Assembly: GCF_025583945.1 (NCBI RefSeq)
Contig: NZ_JAOEGU010000032.1
Location: forward strand, 1-42,968
Source: Methylobacter psychrophilus
GTDB lineage: Bacteria; Pseudomonadota; Gammaproteobacteria; Methylococcales; Methylomonadaceae
Length of the DNA stretch: 42,968 nucleotides
Reading direction: 5' to 3'
The notes under the pieces are model-generated. The model did not search any database. It had not been told where the DNA came from and was given only the letters and a program-made list of their open reading frames with translations. Numbering within the stretch: position 1 is the first letter of the stretch; the number at the start of each line of letters is the position of its first letter. Made by a program: the position numbers and the translations under genes. Positions 25,824 through 34,623 of this stretch are shown piece after piece.

Positions 25824-26903
25824 ATGTCACAAAAAATTTTAGATGTAGTTAACCCCGGCGTTGTAACCGGTGAAGATGTCCAAAAAATCTTTGCAATTTG
25901 TAAAGAAAACAAGTTCGCGATGCCGGCTGTTAATGTCATCAATACTGATTCAATCAATGCAGTATTGGAAGCGGCCGCCAAAGTTAAATCACCTGTAGTG
26001 ATTCAGTTCTCTAACGGTGGCGCTCAATTTGTTGCGGGTAAAGGTCTTAAATTAGACGGTCAGGAAGCTGCGGTTTTGGGTGCTATCTCAGGCGCTCAGC
26101 ATGTACATCTGATGGCAGAAGTTTATGGCGTACCGGTTATTCTTCATACAGATCATGCTGCAAAAAAATTATTGCCCTGGATTGATGGTTTGTTGGATGC
26201 TGGTGAAAAACATTTTGCTGCAACAGGTAAGCCTTTATTCAGCTCGCACATGTTGGATTTGTCGGAAGAAAGTCTGCAAGAAAATATTGAAATTTGTGGC
26301 CAATACCTGGCCCGTATGTCCAAAATGGGCATGACACTTGAAATCGAATTAGGTGTTACCGGCGGTGAAGAAGACGGCGTTGATAACAGCAATTTGGATC
26401 ATTCATTGTTGTACACACAGCCGGAAGATGTGGCTTATGCTTATGAAGAATTAAGTAAAATTAGTCATCGTTTCACCATTGCTGCTTCTTTTGGAAACGT
26501 GCATGGCGTTTACAAGCCGGGTAATGTTAAATTGACGCCTAGCATATTGGACAATTCACAAAAATATGTCACTGAAAAATACGGCATAACTGCGAATACC
26601 TTAAATTTTGTTTTCCATGGTGGATCTGGTTCTTCTGCTGCAGAAATCAAAGAATCAATTAGCTACGGTGTCGTTAAAATGAACATTGATACCGATACTC
26701 AGTGGGCTACTTGGGAAGGTATCATGAACTTTTACAAGCAACATGAAGGCTATTTGCAAGGTCAAATCGGTAATCCTGATGGTGACGACAAGCCTAACAA
26801 AAAATACTATGACCCACGTGTTTGGCAACGTGCTGGTGAGGTGGGAATGATTACTCGCCTGGAACAAGCATTTAAAGAATTGAACGCTGTAAATACTTTG
26901 TAA
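25824..26903 (+). CDS. fbaA: fructose-bisphosphate aldolase, class II
   Basis: This zinc-dependent aldolase (EC 4.1.2.13) links hexose and triose phosphates. The 359-residue protein has the metal-site segment ILHTDHAAKKLLPW (H108, D110, H111), LEIELGVTGGEEDGVDN and FHGGSGSS. Length and motifs match the FbaA type. It completes the hps-phi-tkt-tal-fba set needed to regenerate ribulose 5-phosphate; isomerase and epimerase genes are not in the window. A strong terminator follows. Confidence 0.95.
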   Translation: MSQKILDVVNPGVVTGEDVQKIFAICKENKFAMPAVNVINTDSINAVLEAAAKVKSPVVIQFSNGGAQFVAGKGLKLDGQEAAVLGAISGAQHVHLMAEVYGVPVILHTDHAAKKLLPWIDGLLDAGEKHFAATGKPLFSSHMLDLSEESLQENIEICGQYLARMSKMGMTLEIELGVTGGEEDGVDNSNLDHSLLYTQPEDVAYAYEELSKISHRFTIAASFGNVHGVYKPGNVKLTPSILDNSQKYVTEKYGITANTLNFVFHGGSGSSAAEIKESISYGVVKMNIDTDTQWATWEGIMNFYKQHEGYLQGQIGNPDGDDKPNKKYYDPRVWQRAGEVGMITRLEQAFKELNAVNTL

Positions 26904-26923
26904 CAGCAGCAGACGATTCAATT

Positions 26924-26956
26924 AAAAAAGCCGATGTTTATGCATCGGCTTTTTTT
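26924..26956 (+). terminator. intrinsic terminator after fba
   Basis: AAAAAAGCCGATG (26924-26936) pairs with CATCGGCTTTTTT (26943-26955) around a 6-base loop, with seven consecutive T at 26950-26956. The mirrored A-run makes it potentially bidirectional. Confidence 0.9.
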
Positions 26957-27311
26957 ATGTCCGATATTCCGCTTTATTCCGGTATTCATGTGTTATTGAT
27001 TGATAGTTGTCGAGAGGCTATTCTAAATTGCATGCCGCTCATAATTTGCTAATAATAGAATACCTATAGACTTTCAGAAATTAAATTTCCATTCGCATCG
27101 CTGTAAACTCCTACGGATACCATCCCTTCAAGGGATGTTATCCGTTAGCATCGAAATTATTTATCTGAAAATCTATATTTTATAAAACAGGATCTTGATA
27201 CTGTACAATTGAGGTCATTATAGTTATTTATATATTAATTTATCTCTCGGTGATTTCCATGAAATACAGTATATCCCTCTTAAATTTATCAATAATGTTG
27301 TCAGTTTAAAT
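26957..27311. other. intergenic region with large dyad
   Basis: No gene is supported. Its main feature is a 33-bp dyad at 27113-27145 (arms of 16 bp with one mismatch). Looser outer arms, TTTCAGA near 27072 and TCTGAAA near 27164, flank it. A/T-rich sequence leads to the GH17 gene start at 27312. Confidence 0.45.
27113..27145. promoter_or_regulatory. 33-bp palindrome upstream of GH17 gene
   Basis: ACGGATACCATCCCTT (27113-27128) and AAGGGATGTTATCCGT (27130-27145) are inverted copies with one mismatch. No T-run follows, and it sits about 170 bp before the next start. It could be an operator or a cruciform. Confidence 0.4.
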
Positions 27312-29213
27312 ATGAAAATCTCCAGGCTCATTCTGTTTTTTTTATTGGTTATCTCTGTTAACGGTCTGTTGTCCTGGTTAAGTAATTTACCTCAGGATGC
27401 AGGGCCTGATGTTCCTGACGGTAAAATCAGTAGCGTTTCTTTTGCTCCGTTTCGTGAAGGGCAAAGTCCATTAACAGAAGTATTTCCTACATCTCAAGAG
27501 ATAGACGAAGATTTACGTCTGCTATCTACCGAAACCCATACCATACGTACCTATGCCAGTACACGTGGCTTGACGGATGTCGCGGCTATGGCGCAAAAAT
27601 ATGGTCTAAATGTTATACAGGGTGCCTGGATAGGTGGCATGACCATGGCCGAGGAAAATCAGGCCGAGATTGATCAATTAATTAAAGTCGCCAACCAATA
27701 CCCCGATGTTATCAAGCGGGTTATTGTCGGCAACGAAGTTCTGCTCAGAGGCGAGTTAAAGCCGGAACAGCTACTGCAATACATCCGCCAAGTTAAAAAA
27801 GCGGTTAAGCAGCCGGTTTCTTATGCTGATGTCTGGTCTTTTTATATGCGTTATCCGGAAATCGCCAAGGAAGTTGATTTTTTTACTGTGCATATCTTGC
27901 CGTATTGGGAAGATGAACCCTTAACAATTGAAGAAACGGCCGCACACATAGAAAAAAATTATCGAAAAATCCGCGAAGCTTATCCCGATAAGCCGATTTT
28001 AATTGGTGAGTCTGGTTGGCCCAGTGCCGGACGGCAGCGTGGTTGGGCAGTACCCAGTGTCGTTAATGAAGCCAAATTTATTCGCTCGTTGGTGCAATTG
28101 GCTAATAAAAACGGTTTTGATTATAACGTTGTCGAGGCATTTAATCAGCCGTGGAAAAGTCAACTTGAAGGCGTGGTTGGTGCCAATTGGGGGCTTTATT
28201 CGGCAGACCGCAAACTGGTATTTCCCTTGACCGGGAACGTAACGGAAAACCCTTTGTGGCTGAAACAGTTGCTTTATGCAGGATTGATTACATTACTTGT
28301 GGTTGGCTGGCAATCCAAAGCGCTCGTAGAGCTTGGAACCCTTCGTTTATTGGGTTTTATCGGTTTTACCCAGCTACTCAGTGTTTTGCTGATTAATCAG
28401 ATAGCGGGTAATTGGTATACCAGCTACAGCCTGATCGAGCGGCTACATGCCTTGTGCATTGCCGGTTTGAGTTTATTACTAGGTGCCTTGATACTGCGGC
28501 GCACTCTGGATGGGTTAAGCGATAAAATAAGAGAAAAGAGTGGCGTATGGATACGTTATTTGGTGCTGGCTTTTGTTGCTATTGCTTTATATAAATCACA
28601 GGCGCTGGCATTGAATGGACGCTATTTAAGCTTTCCTTCTCCGCAGACCATTATACCTGTGATTGGAATAGTCGGTTTTATGTTGATGAGTTATTTCACA
28701 AAAGGTAAAAACTTAACTTTCGCACAGGCAATTAACGATTTATTTGGCACACAAACCCTTTCAATGAAATGGGCCAAGATTACCGGTTTGGTATTAGTGG
28801 TAACGGGTCTGAGTTTAATTATCATCGAAACGGCCTTTGTTATGCAAAACTCAAATTATGAGCAAGCCTATCCTATTGTTACCGAAAGGATTTATGCGGC
28901 ATTAATGGTCACGATCAATTATAGCCAATTATTTGGGTGGACCATGTTGATCACCGCAGTGCTTTTTAAAACCCCGTTACGGACGGGAGCTTATGCGCTG
29001 GTTTTTATGGTTCTAGCCATTATCGTAGGCGAAACTTGCACGTTCCTTATGGGGCACGATTTTATCGAAAGTTACCCCAATGTTGGCGAAAGAATCTGGA
29101 TTGCCTTCGTCTATACAATCACCAATCCTCAATTATTGCTTTGGCTGGCCAGTTTACTGATACTGGCATTGCCCTTGTGGCAGTACCGAGACAATAAAAT
29201 CTCTGGTGCGTAA
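27312..29213 (+). CDS. membrane-bound GH17 beta-1,3-glucanase/transglucosidase-like protein
   Basis: The 633-residue protein starts with a signal-anchor (MKISRLILFFLLVISVNGLL). It continues with a GH17 catalytic domain: RTYASTRG, acid/base E142 in VGNEVLLRG, YADVWSFY and nucleophile E233 in IGESGWPSAG. The C-terminal half, from about residue 320, is a run of roughly eight hydrophobic segments. The catalytic part should face the periplasm. Bacterial GH17 membrane proteins of this type process beta-1,3-glucans and can transfer glucan chains. Whether this one makes, trims or branches a cell-surface or periplasmic glucan cannot be told from sequence; no glucan synthase (GT2) gene is in the window. 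Confidence 0.82.
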   Translation: MKISRLILFFLLVISVNGLLSWLSNLPQDAGPDVPDGKISSVSFAPFREGQSPLTEVFPTSQEIDEDLRLLSTETHTIRTYASTRGLTDVAAMAQKYGLNVIQGAWIGGMTMAEENQAEIDQLIKVANQYPDVIKRVIVGNEVLLRGELKPEQLLQYIRQVKKAVKQPVSYADVWSFYMRYPEIAKEVDFFTVHILPYWEDEPLTIEETAAHIEKNYRKIREAYPDKPILIGESGWPSAGRQRGWAVPSVVNEAKFIRSLVQLANKNGFDYNVVEAFNQPWKSQLEGVVGANWGLYSADRKLVFPLTGNVTENPLWLKQLLYAGLITLLVVGWQSKALVELGTLRLLGFIGFTQLLSVLLINQIAGNWYTSYSLIERLHALCIAGLSLLLGALILRRTLDGLSDKIREKSGVWIRYLVLAFVAIALYKSQALALNGRYLSFPSPQTIIPVIGIVGFMLMSYFTKGKNLTFAQAINDLFGTQTLSMKWAKITGLVLVVTGLSLIIIETAFVMQNSNYEQAYPIVTERIYAALMVTINYSQLFGWTMLITAVLFKTPLRTGAYALVFMVLAIIVGETCTFLMGHDFIESYPNVGERIWIAFVYTITNPQLLLWLASLLILALPLWQYRDNKISGA

Positions 29214-29375
29214 TCAGATTATTCAGCAAGTCGCGTAACGCAATATTGGCAAATTCGAGGTATTGGGTTGTATTCAATAACACGATTACCAGCACTTTTT
29301 TGTTCAAAACAAGACAATCCCTATCTCAGGCAATAGAATAGGTTAATTATTACTTAACTTATTCTGTTTACCGTC

Positions 29376-30605
29376 TTGTTAAATATCATCTGGATTTGCT
29401 TCTTTCTTGCCGCTTTTTTTACTGCGCTGTTTAAACTGGTTTTTCTAGACGATCAGCAGGTTTTTGCACAAATCATGGAAGCCATGTTTAGCTTGTCTAA
29501 ATCGGCTTTTGAAATTTCGCTAGGCTTAACCGGTGTACTGGCGTTGTGGTTAGGGATTATGCGGATTGGTGAAAAGAGCGGTTTTATTCTGTTATTAACG
29601 CAAAGTCTTACGCCTTTATTTAGCCGTTTAATGCCCGATGTGCCCAAAGGACATCCGGCCTTGGGCGCTATCGTGATGAATATTTCCGCCAATGCCTTGG
29701 GCCTGGATAATGCCGCAACGCCTTTAGGCATTAAGGCCATGAAGGAACTGCAAACATTAAATCCCAATCCTGATACGGCTACCAACGCGCAAATTCTGTT
29801 TTTGGTTATTAATACATCAGGCGTTACGCTATTTCCCATCACTATTTTTACTTACCGCGCTCAGCTCGGTGCGGCAAATCCCACTGACGTATTTATTCCG
29901 ATTTTAATTGCGACTTATATATCCACACTGGTCGGTTTACTTGCCGTCGCTTTTGTACAAAAAATCAATTTACTCGATAAAGTTGTCATGGCTTATCTGG
30001 GGGGCTTTACGCTGGTCGTTGGTGGTCTGCTGGTTTATTTTTCCAGCTTGCCGCAACAGCAAATGCTTCAGCAATCTGCTGCAATCAGTAATATTATTCT
30101 GTTTTCGTTAATCATCAGTTTTATTTTTGGTGCCATTTATAAAGGTATTAATGCTTACGATGCCTTTATAGAAGGTGCTAAAGAAGGTTTTCAAACCGCT
30201 ATATTAATCATTCCTTATCTGGTGGCCATGCTGGTTGCCATTGGTGTGTTCAGAGCCAGCGGTGCCTTGGAGATACTCGCTGATTTGGCAAGGACACTCG
30301 TGCATTATTTTGGCATTGATGACCGTTTTGTTGATGCGCTACCAACGGCTTTAATGAAGCCTTTTAGTGGCAGTGGTGCCAGAGCGATGATGATAGATAC
30401 CATGAAAACACATGGTGCCGATTCATTTTCCGGCCGTCTGGCGTCTGTCGTACAGGGCAGTACGGAAACTACGTTTTACGTATTGGCCATTTACTTTGGC
30501 TCGGTGGGTATCAAACGTATTCGTCATGCCGCTGCCTGTGGGATAATAGCCGATTTTGCTGGCATTATTGCCGCAATTTTTGTTACCTATTGGTTCTTTG
30601 GATAA
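29376..30605 (+). CDS. nucleoside-recognition (Gate) domain membrane protein, SpmA-SpmB fusion-like
   Basis: The 409-residue polytopic protein has two Gate-domain halves, the first with MNISANALGLDNAATPLGIKAM (shown in part: NISANALGLDNAATPLG) and the second with LPTALMKPFSGSGARAM. This is the pattern of spore maturation proteins SpmA and SpmB joined in one chain, common in non-spore-forming proteobacteria. The transported substrate is not known. The start is a TTG at 29376 without a good ribosome-binding site and is uncertain. The mtaB-like gene follows after 3 bases. Confidence 0.8.
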   Translation: MLNIIWICFFLAAFFTALFKLVFLDDQQVFAQIMEAMFSLSKSAFEISLGLTGVLALWLGIMRIGEKSGFILLLTQSLTPLFSRLMPDVPKGHPALGAIVMNISANALGLDNAATPLGIKAMKELQTLNPNPDTATNAQILFLVINTSGVTLFPITIFTYRAQLGAANPTDVFIPILIATYISTLVGLLAVAFVQKINLLDKVVMAYLGGFTLVVGGLLVYFSSLPQQQMLQQSAAISNIILFSLIISFIFGAIYKGINAYDAFIEGAKEGFQTAILIIPYLVAMLVAIGVFRASGALEILADLARTLVHYFGIDDRFVDALPTALMKPFSGSGARAMMIDTMKTHGADSFSGRLASVVQGSTETTFYVLAIYFGSVGIKRIRHAAACGIIADFAGIIAAIFVTYWFFG

Positions 30606-30608
30606 TTA

Positions 30609-31910
30609 ATGAAAGTTCACCTTAAAACACTCGGCTGCCGTCTTAACGAAGCAGAATTGGAAACCTGGGCGCAAGCGTTTCAAAAGTCCGGGCATTCAAT
30701 TACCAAACAGGCAGAAGCCGCCCAGTTGATTGTGATTAATTCCTGTGCAGTTACGCAGGACGCTGCCAGGAAATCACGTCAACTTATTCGCCGCATACAC
30801 CGCGATAATCCACAAGCCAAATTGGTGGTTAGCGGCTGTTACGCGACCTTAAATCAGGATGAAGCGGCGTCTTTATTGGGTGTGGATTTGGTTGTGAGTA
30901 ACAAGGATAAAGATCAACTGGTAGAAAAAACCTTAACCGAACTTAACATGGACGTTATGCCTGCGATGTCCACAGAGCCGGGTGAAATATCATTATTTAC
31001 TCGTGGACGGCAACGCGCTTTTGTTAAAGTCCAGGATGGCTGTCGTTATCGCTGTACATTTTGTATTGTTACCGTGGCGCGTGGTGATGAAATTAGCCGC
31101 CCCGTGCAGGCTGTTATAGATGAAATCAATGCCCTATATAAACAAGGCATTACTGAGGTTATCCTTACCGGTGTACATTTAGGTGGCTATGGTAGTGATT
31201 TGGGCAATAATTTATCCGATTTAATCAACGCTATTTTGTCTGAAACAGACATTCCAAGGCTTAGACTCGGTTCTTTAGAGCCTTGGGAATTACCGGAAGA
31301 TTTTTTTACGTTGTTTCATAATCCACGCTTGATGCCGCATTTACATTTGCCGCTGCAAAGTGGCTCGGATACCGTTCTACGTAGAATGGCGCGGCGTTGT
31401 AAAACAGAAGAATTTAGCGTAATTGTTAGTCAATTGCGGGCGCAAATTCCTCACTTTAATATTACTACCGATATTATTGTCGGCTTTCCCGGCGAAACCG
31501 AGGAAGAATGGCAGGACAGTTTTAACTTTATCAAACAAACCGGTTTTGGGCATATTCATATTTTTACCTATTCCAGTCGTGAAGGCACAAAAGCGGCTAC
31601 CTTGCCAAATCAGCTGACCAATGATATTAAAAAACAGCGTAGTCAGCAGTTGCATGTTTTGGCGAATGATATGAAGTTGGCGTTTTGCCAGGAAAATATC
31701 GATAATCAATTTCCGGTACTATGGGAAGGTTATCATGAACCACTCGAAGGCGGAAAACAGCGGGTGTTTGGCTATACGCCCAATTACCTTAAAGTCAGTT
31801 GTGTGATGAACAACGATGAATCGGTTGAAAATAAAATCATTGCCACAAAATTAATGGCGGTCGAGGAAGGCTATATTATTGGTGAGCTTGATGATAACCG
31901 CTTGCTTTAA
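30609..31910 (+). CDS. mtaB: tRNA t6A37 methylthiotransferase (MtaB type)
   Basis: The 433-residue radical-SAM enzyme has the UPF0004 N-terminal domain with cysteines C10, C46 and C77 for the auxiliary cluster. The radical SAM triad is C145, C149, C152 (GCRYRCTFC), followed by a C-terminal TRAM-like region. Sequence features such as LGCRLNEAE and RGDEISRP point to MtaB, which adds a methylthio group to t6A at position 37 of tRNAs reading ANN codons, rather than MiaB or RimO. Confidence 0.88.
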   Translation: MKVHLKTLGCRLNEAELETWAQAFQKSGHSITKQAEAAQLIVINSCAVTQDAARKSRQLIRRIHRDNPQAKLVVSGCYATLNQDEAASLLGVDLVVSNKDKDQLVEKTLTELNMDVMPAMSTEPGEISLFTRGRQRAFVKVQDGCRYRCTFCIVTVARGDEISRPVQAVIDEINALYKQGITEVILTGVHLGGYGSDLGNNLSDLINAILSETDIPRLRLGSLEPWELPEDFFTLFHNPRLMPHLHLPLQSGSDTVLRRMARRCKTEEFSVIVSQLRAQIPHFNITTDIIVGFPGETEEEWQDSFNFIKQTGFGHIHIFTYSSREGTKAATLPNQLTNDIKKQRSQQLHVLANDMKLAFCQENIDNQFPVLWEGYHEPLEGGKQRVFGYTPNYLKVSCVMNNDESVENKIIATKLMAVEEGYIIGELDDNRLL

Positions 31911-31948
31911 ATAAACGGTACACTATCTGAGAATTGCTTTATCAGTAA

Positions 31949-31994
31949 AATCCGGTATACCGAAGTACCATGAGACAACAGTTATTACCGGATT
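31949..31994 (+). promoter_or_regulatory. overlapping inverted repeats in the trpS leader
   Basis: AATCCGGTA (31949-31957) is repeated inverted as TACCGGATT (31986-31994), and the left arm overlaps the perfect palindrome CGGTATACCG (31953-31962). The two pairings compete. It lies about 60-105 bp before trpS and may be an operator or a leader structure. Confidence 0.35.
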
Positions 31995-32054
31995 CAAATG
32001 TTGGATATCAGCTTGAATCTGGTTAATATTTCACTCCCAATACGTAAAAAATAG

Positions 32055-33077
32055 ATGGAACAGATGACTAAAGCAATTGTTTTAACCGGTATTACCACCA
32101 CGGGTACGCCGCATTTGGGTAATTATGTTGGCGCGATCAGACCCGCTATTAATGCCAGTAAAGATGAAAATGTTACGCCATTTTATTTTCTGGCTGACTA
32201 TCATGCTTTGATTAAATGTCAGGAGCCGGAAAGAGTCAGGCAATCCAGTCTTGAAATTGCCGCGACTTGGCTGGCTTTGGGGCTGGATACGTCAAATGCG
32301 GTTTTTTATCGGCAGTCAGATGTGCCTGAAATTATGGAGTTGACATGGATGTTAACCTGCGTGGCATCCAAAGGTTTAATGAACAGGGCGCATGCCTATA
32401 AAGCGGCGGTTGCTGACAATGAACAAGGTGGCGAAAATGATCCTGATAAAGGCATTAATATGGGCTTGTTTAGTTATCCGATACTGATGGCCGCTGATAT
32501 TTTAATGTTCAATGCCAATAAAGTGCCGGTAGGCAGGGATCAGATACAGCATATCGAAATGGCCAGGGATATTGCCGGACGCTTTAACCATATTTATGGC
32601 GAACATTTTGTTTTGCCTGAGGCAGTGATTGATGAGCATGGCGCTATTTTGTCCGGGCTTGATGGCCGCAAAATGAGCAAAAGTTATAACAATACGATTC
32701 CGTTATTTGAGCCCGAGAAAAAGTTAAAAAAACTGATCAACAAAATTAAAACCAATTCCCTGGAGCCGGGCGAACCTAAAGACCCGGATAATTGTACTTT
32801 ATTTAGTATCTACAGGGCTTTTGCCACTACCGCAGAAGTGCTTGAAATACGCCAACGTTATGCAGAAGGTATTGCCTGGGGTGAAATGAAGCGGGTTTTG
32901 TTCGAACATATTAATGACCATATTACTCCGGCAAGAGAACGCTATGAGGCTTTATTACAAGCCCCTGAACATATTGAAGAACAATTACAGGAAGGCGCAA
33001 TAAAAGCACGGGCAGTTAGTGTCCCTTTTATTAAGGAGTTACGTAAAGCCGTTGGTATTTCCAGGATTTCAGTGTGA
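32055..33077 (+). CDS. trpS: tryptophanyl-tRNA synthetase
   Basis: TrpRS charges tRNA-Trp. The 340-residue class I enzyme has the HIGH-like PHLGNY near residue 19 and a perfect KMSKS in [24 protein letters not shown] and [16 protein letters not shown] are family signatures. ATG 32055 was taken; ATG 32064 (MTKAIVLTG) is also possible. The stop overlaps the next start in GTGA. Confidence 0.94.
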   Translation: MEQMTKAIVLTGITTTGTPHLGNYVGAIRPAINASKDENVTPFYFLADYHALIKCQEPERVRQSSLEIAATWLALGLDTSNAVFYRQSDVPEIMELTWMLTCVASKGLMNRAHAYKAAVADNEQGGENDPDKGINMGLFSYPILMAADILMFNANKVPVGRDQIQHIEMARDIAGRFNHIYGEHFVLPEAVIDEHGAILSGLDGRKMSKSYNNTIPLFEPEKKLKKLINKIKTNSLEPGEPKDPDNCTLFSIYRAFATTAEVLEIRQRYAEGIAWGEMKRVLFEHINDHITPARERYEALLQAPEHIEEQLQEGAIKARAVSVPFIKELRKAVGISRISV

Positions 33078-33787
33078 AAAAAGTAAAATTCAGTGATTGG
33101 CTTAAACAGTCATTGCTGTTTGTCAGTCATGACCCCTGGCTTTGGGCAGGATACACGCTCTTTGTGGGGGTTTTTATGACGATTGGACGAGCGTCTCTGC
33201 TGCTGGGTATTTTATTTTCGGTAACGGCCTTATTTGTTGGCGTAGGGATTACAAAATATATTGATCTCAAGCGTTCGTCAGAAAATCCAATCAGTATTTA
33301 TTGGGCGGTTAGTAAAAGTTTACCATTAGCCGTATTGGCGGCAGGTACCATTATACTTTTTTGGTTTGCCTTTATGTTGGTGTCCAACCTTTTAACGGGG
33401 GAGTTGTATAAAACCGGCCAATTCTTCTTTTATTGGGAGCTAACTCCGGAGAATCTGGATCATCGGTCTGCACGTGAGATAGCCAACTGGATTTATGCGT
33501 ATGCTAATGTCACGTTGATTTTTACCTTATTGATGCTGACTACCTTTGCCAGTTGGTTTAGTTACCCGTTGATGCTGTTTAAAAATTACAGTTGGAGTCA
33601 GGCAATAGAACGCAGTGATTATGCCGTTTCCAGAAATCGAAAGGCAGTATATAAAGCGCTGGGGTTTATTATTGTCGAGGCGTTACTTTGTACGGTTGTC
33701 ACACCTTTGTTAACACCGGTCCTATATATGCTGACTTCAACAATGATGTATGTCTCATACAAGAGTATTTTTGAGGTCAGTCAATAA
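33074..33787 (+). CDS. uncharacterised polytopic membrane protein
   Basis: The 237-residue protein starts at GTG 33074 and overlaps trpS by 4 bp. It has about five to six hydrophobic segments and short charged loops, with a basic N-terminus ([13 protein letters not shown]). The layout, with a WL...S motif near the start and an [10 protein letters not shown] segment near residue 175, is reminiscent of small BPSS1780-like membrane proteins, but I cannot assign it. Translational coupling to trpS is implied by the overlap. Confidence 0.65.
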   Translation: MKKVKFSDWLKQSLLFVSHDPWLWAGYTLFVGVFMTIGRASLLLGILFSVTALFVGVGITKYIDLKRSSENPISIYWAVSKSLPLAVLAAGTIILFWFAFMLVSNLLTGELYKTGQFFFYWELTPENLDHRSAREIANWIYAYANVTLIFTLLMLTTFASWFSYPLMLFKNYSWSQAIERSDYAVSRNRKAVYKALGFIIVEALLCTVVTPLLTPVLYMLTSTMMYVSYKSIFEVSQ

Positions 33788-34140
33788 CCATTAGCCGGGC
33801 CAGCTTTATCGATATATCCGCTTATAATTCTTCTCCGCTTTCAGCATTCCAAAAATATTCAGACTCAAAGATTTAGTGGCGCGTCAGTAAGTTTTGATCA
33901 AAACTCCATCCATATAGTCATAGGTATCTACACAAGTCTTACTGCTCCTTCTCCAAAGGGAGAAGGTTGGGATGAGGGGAATGTAACTGCTTGATTTTAC
34001 TCTCCTCGGCAATTGTTCCTGAATTGCTCCACCTCCTGCATCCGTGCAGTCGTCGGCAATTGCTCCTGCATCTCATTGTTTTTATTATGAGGAAAAGTTG
34101 TGTAGGTATACTTTGAGCGGTCACAAATGCGGAAAATCAA
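33788..34140. other. intergenic region with palindromes and short duplications
   Basis: No gene is supported. AGTTTTGATCAAAACT at 33890-33905 is a perfect 16-bp palindrome. CCTTCTCC (33947-33954) pairs with GGAGAAGG (33959-33966), followed by TTGGGATGAGGGG; similar elements are widely dispersed in gammaproteobacterial genomes. TCGGCAATTG(T/C)TCCTG occurs at 34006-34021 and 34053-34068, and CTCCTGCATC at 34033-34042 and 34063-34072. Confidence 0.5.
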
Positions 34141-34230
34141 TGTAGGTCGGGTTAGTGCAACGTAACCCGACAACTGCTTGTAAATGTTGGGTTACGCTAT
34201 CGCTAACCCAACCTACATTGGGTTTTTTTG
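34141..34230. repeat. head-to-head pair of TAGGTTGGGTTA palindromes (copies B and C)
   Basis: Copy B (34141-34172) and copy C (34185-34217, inverted) each contain a hairpin of the GGGTTA...TAACCC type. Their outer arms (34141-34154 and 34204-34217) also pair over 14 bp with one mismatch, giving a long cruciform. TTGGGTTTTTTT follows at 34218-34229, so transcription from the left could terminate here. Confidence 0.7.
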
Positions 34231-34623
34231 ATTTATTAAAAATCCGCAACCGTAAACGTTTGCAGTGTAGCTTTACGATATAGTATAGAAAAAGTGTCAT
34301 ATGACTGTCACATTAAGGTGCTACTTTGTCGATCATAGGCAATGGAGTGATCAGATTAATGCCATTCTAATGCTAAAATTTAACTTGGGACAGGCTATGG
34401 TTTTTACGGGAATCCTGTTTTACCGACCGCTTATTTTCTGCTGCATTTTTGTTCTCTGTTAAGTTAATCAGTATTACGTGCAGACTGTGCAAACAACTCC
34501 AATGCAATAAGTTACTCAATAGAATCGATACCCCCCTTAATCATGAAATCCCCTGCTATTATCAAATGGTTCCGCTATGGCACCTGTGAATTAAATCAAC
34601 ATAGTCATAGTATATTAACAGGA
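34231..34623. other. region upstream of the porin gene
   Basis: GTCATATGAC (34296-34305) is a perfect 10-bp palindrome next to a second TGTCAC. I see no convincing promoter or coding region. The 81 bases before 34624 stay in frame with the porin but encode no plausible signal sequence. Confidence 0.3.

Noticed and set aside
31911-32054. T-box or trp attenuator before trpS
   Set aside because: T-boxes are not expected in proteobacteria, no specifier or T-box sequence is seen, and the short leader frame has no Trp codon.
33947-33966. Intrinsic terminator at CCTTCTCC/GGAGAAGG
   Set aside because: The loop is tiny and no T-run follows; it looks like a common dispersed element instead.
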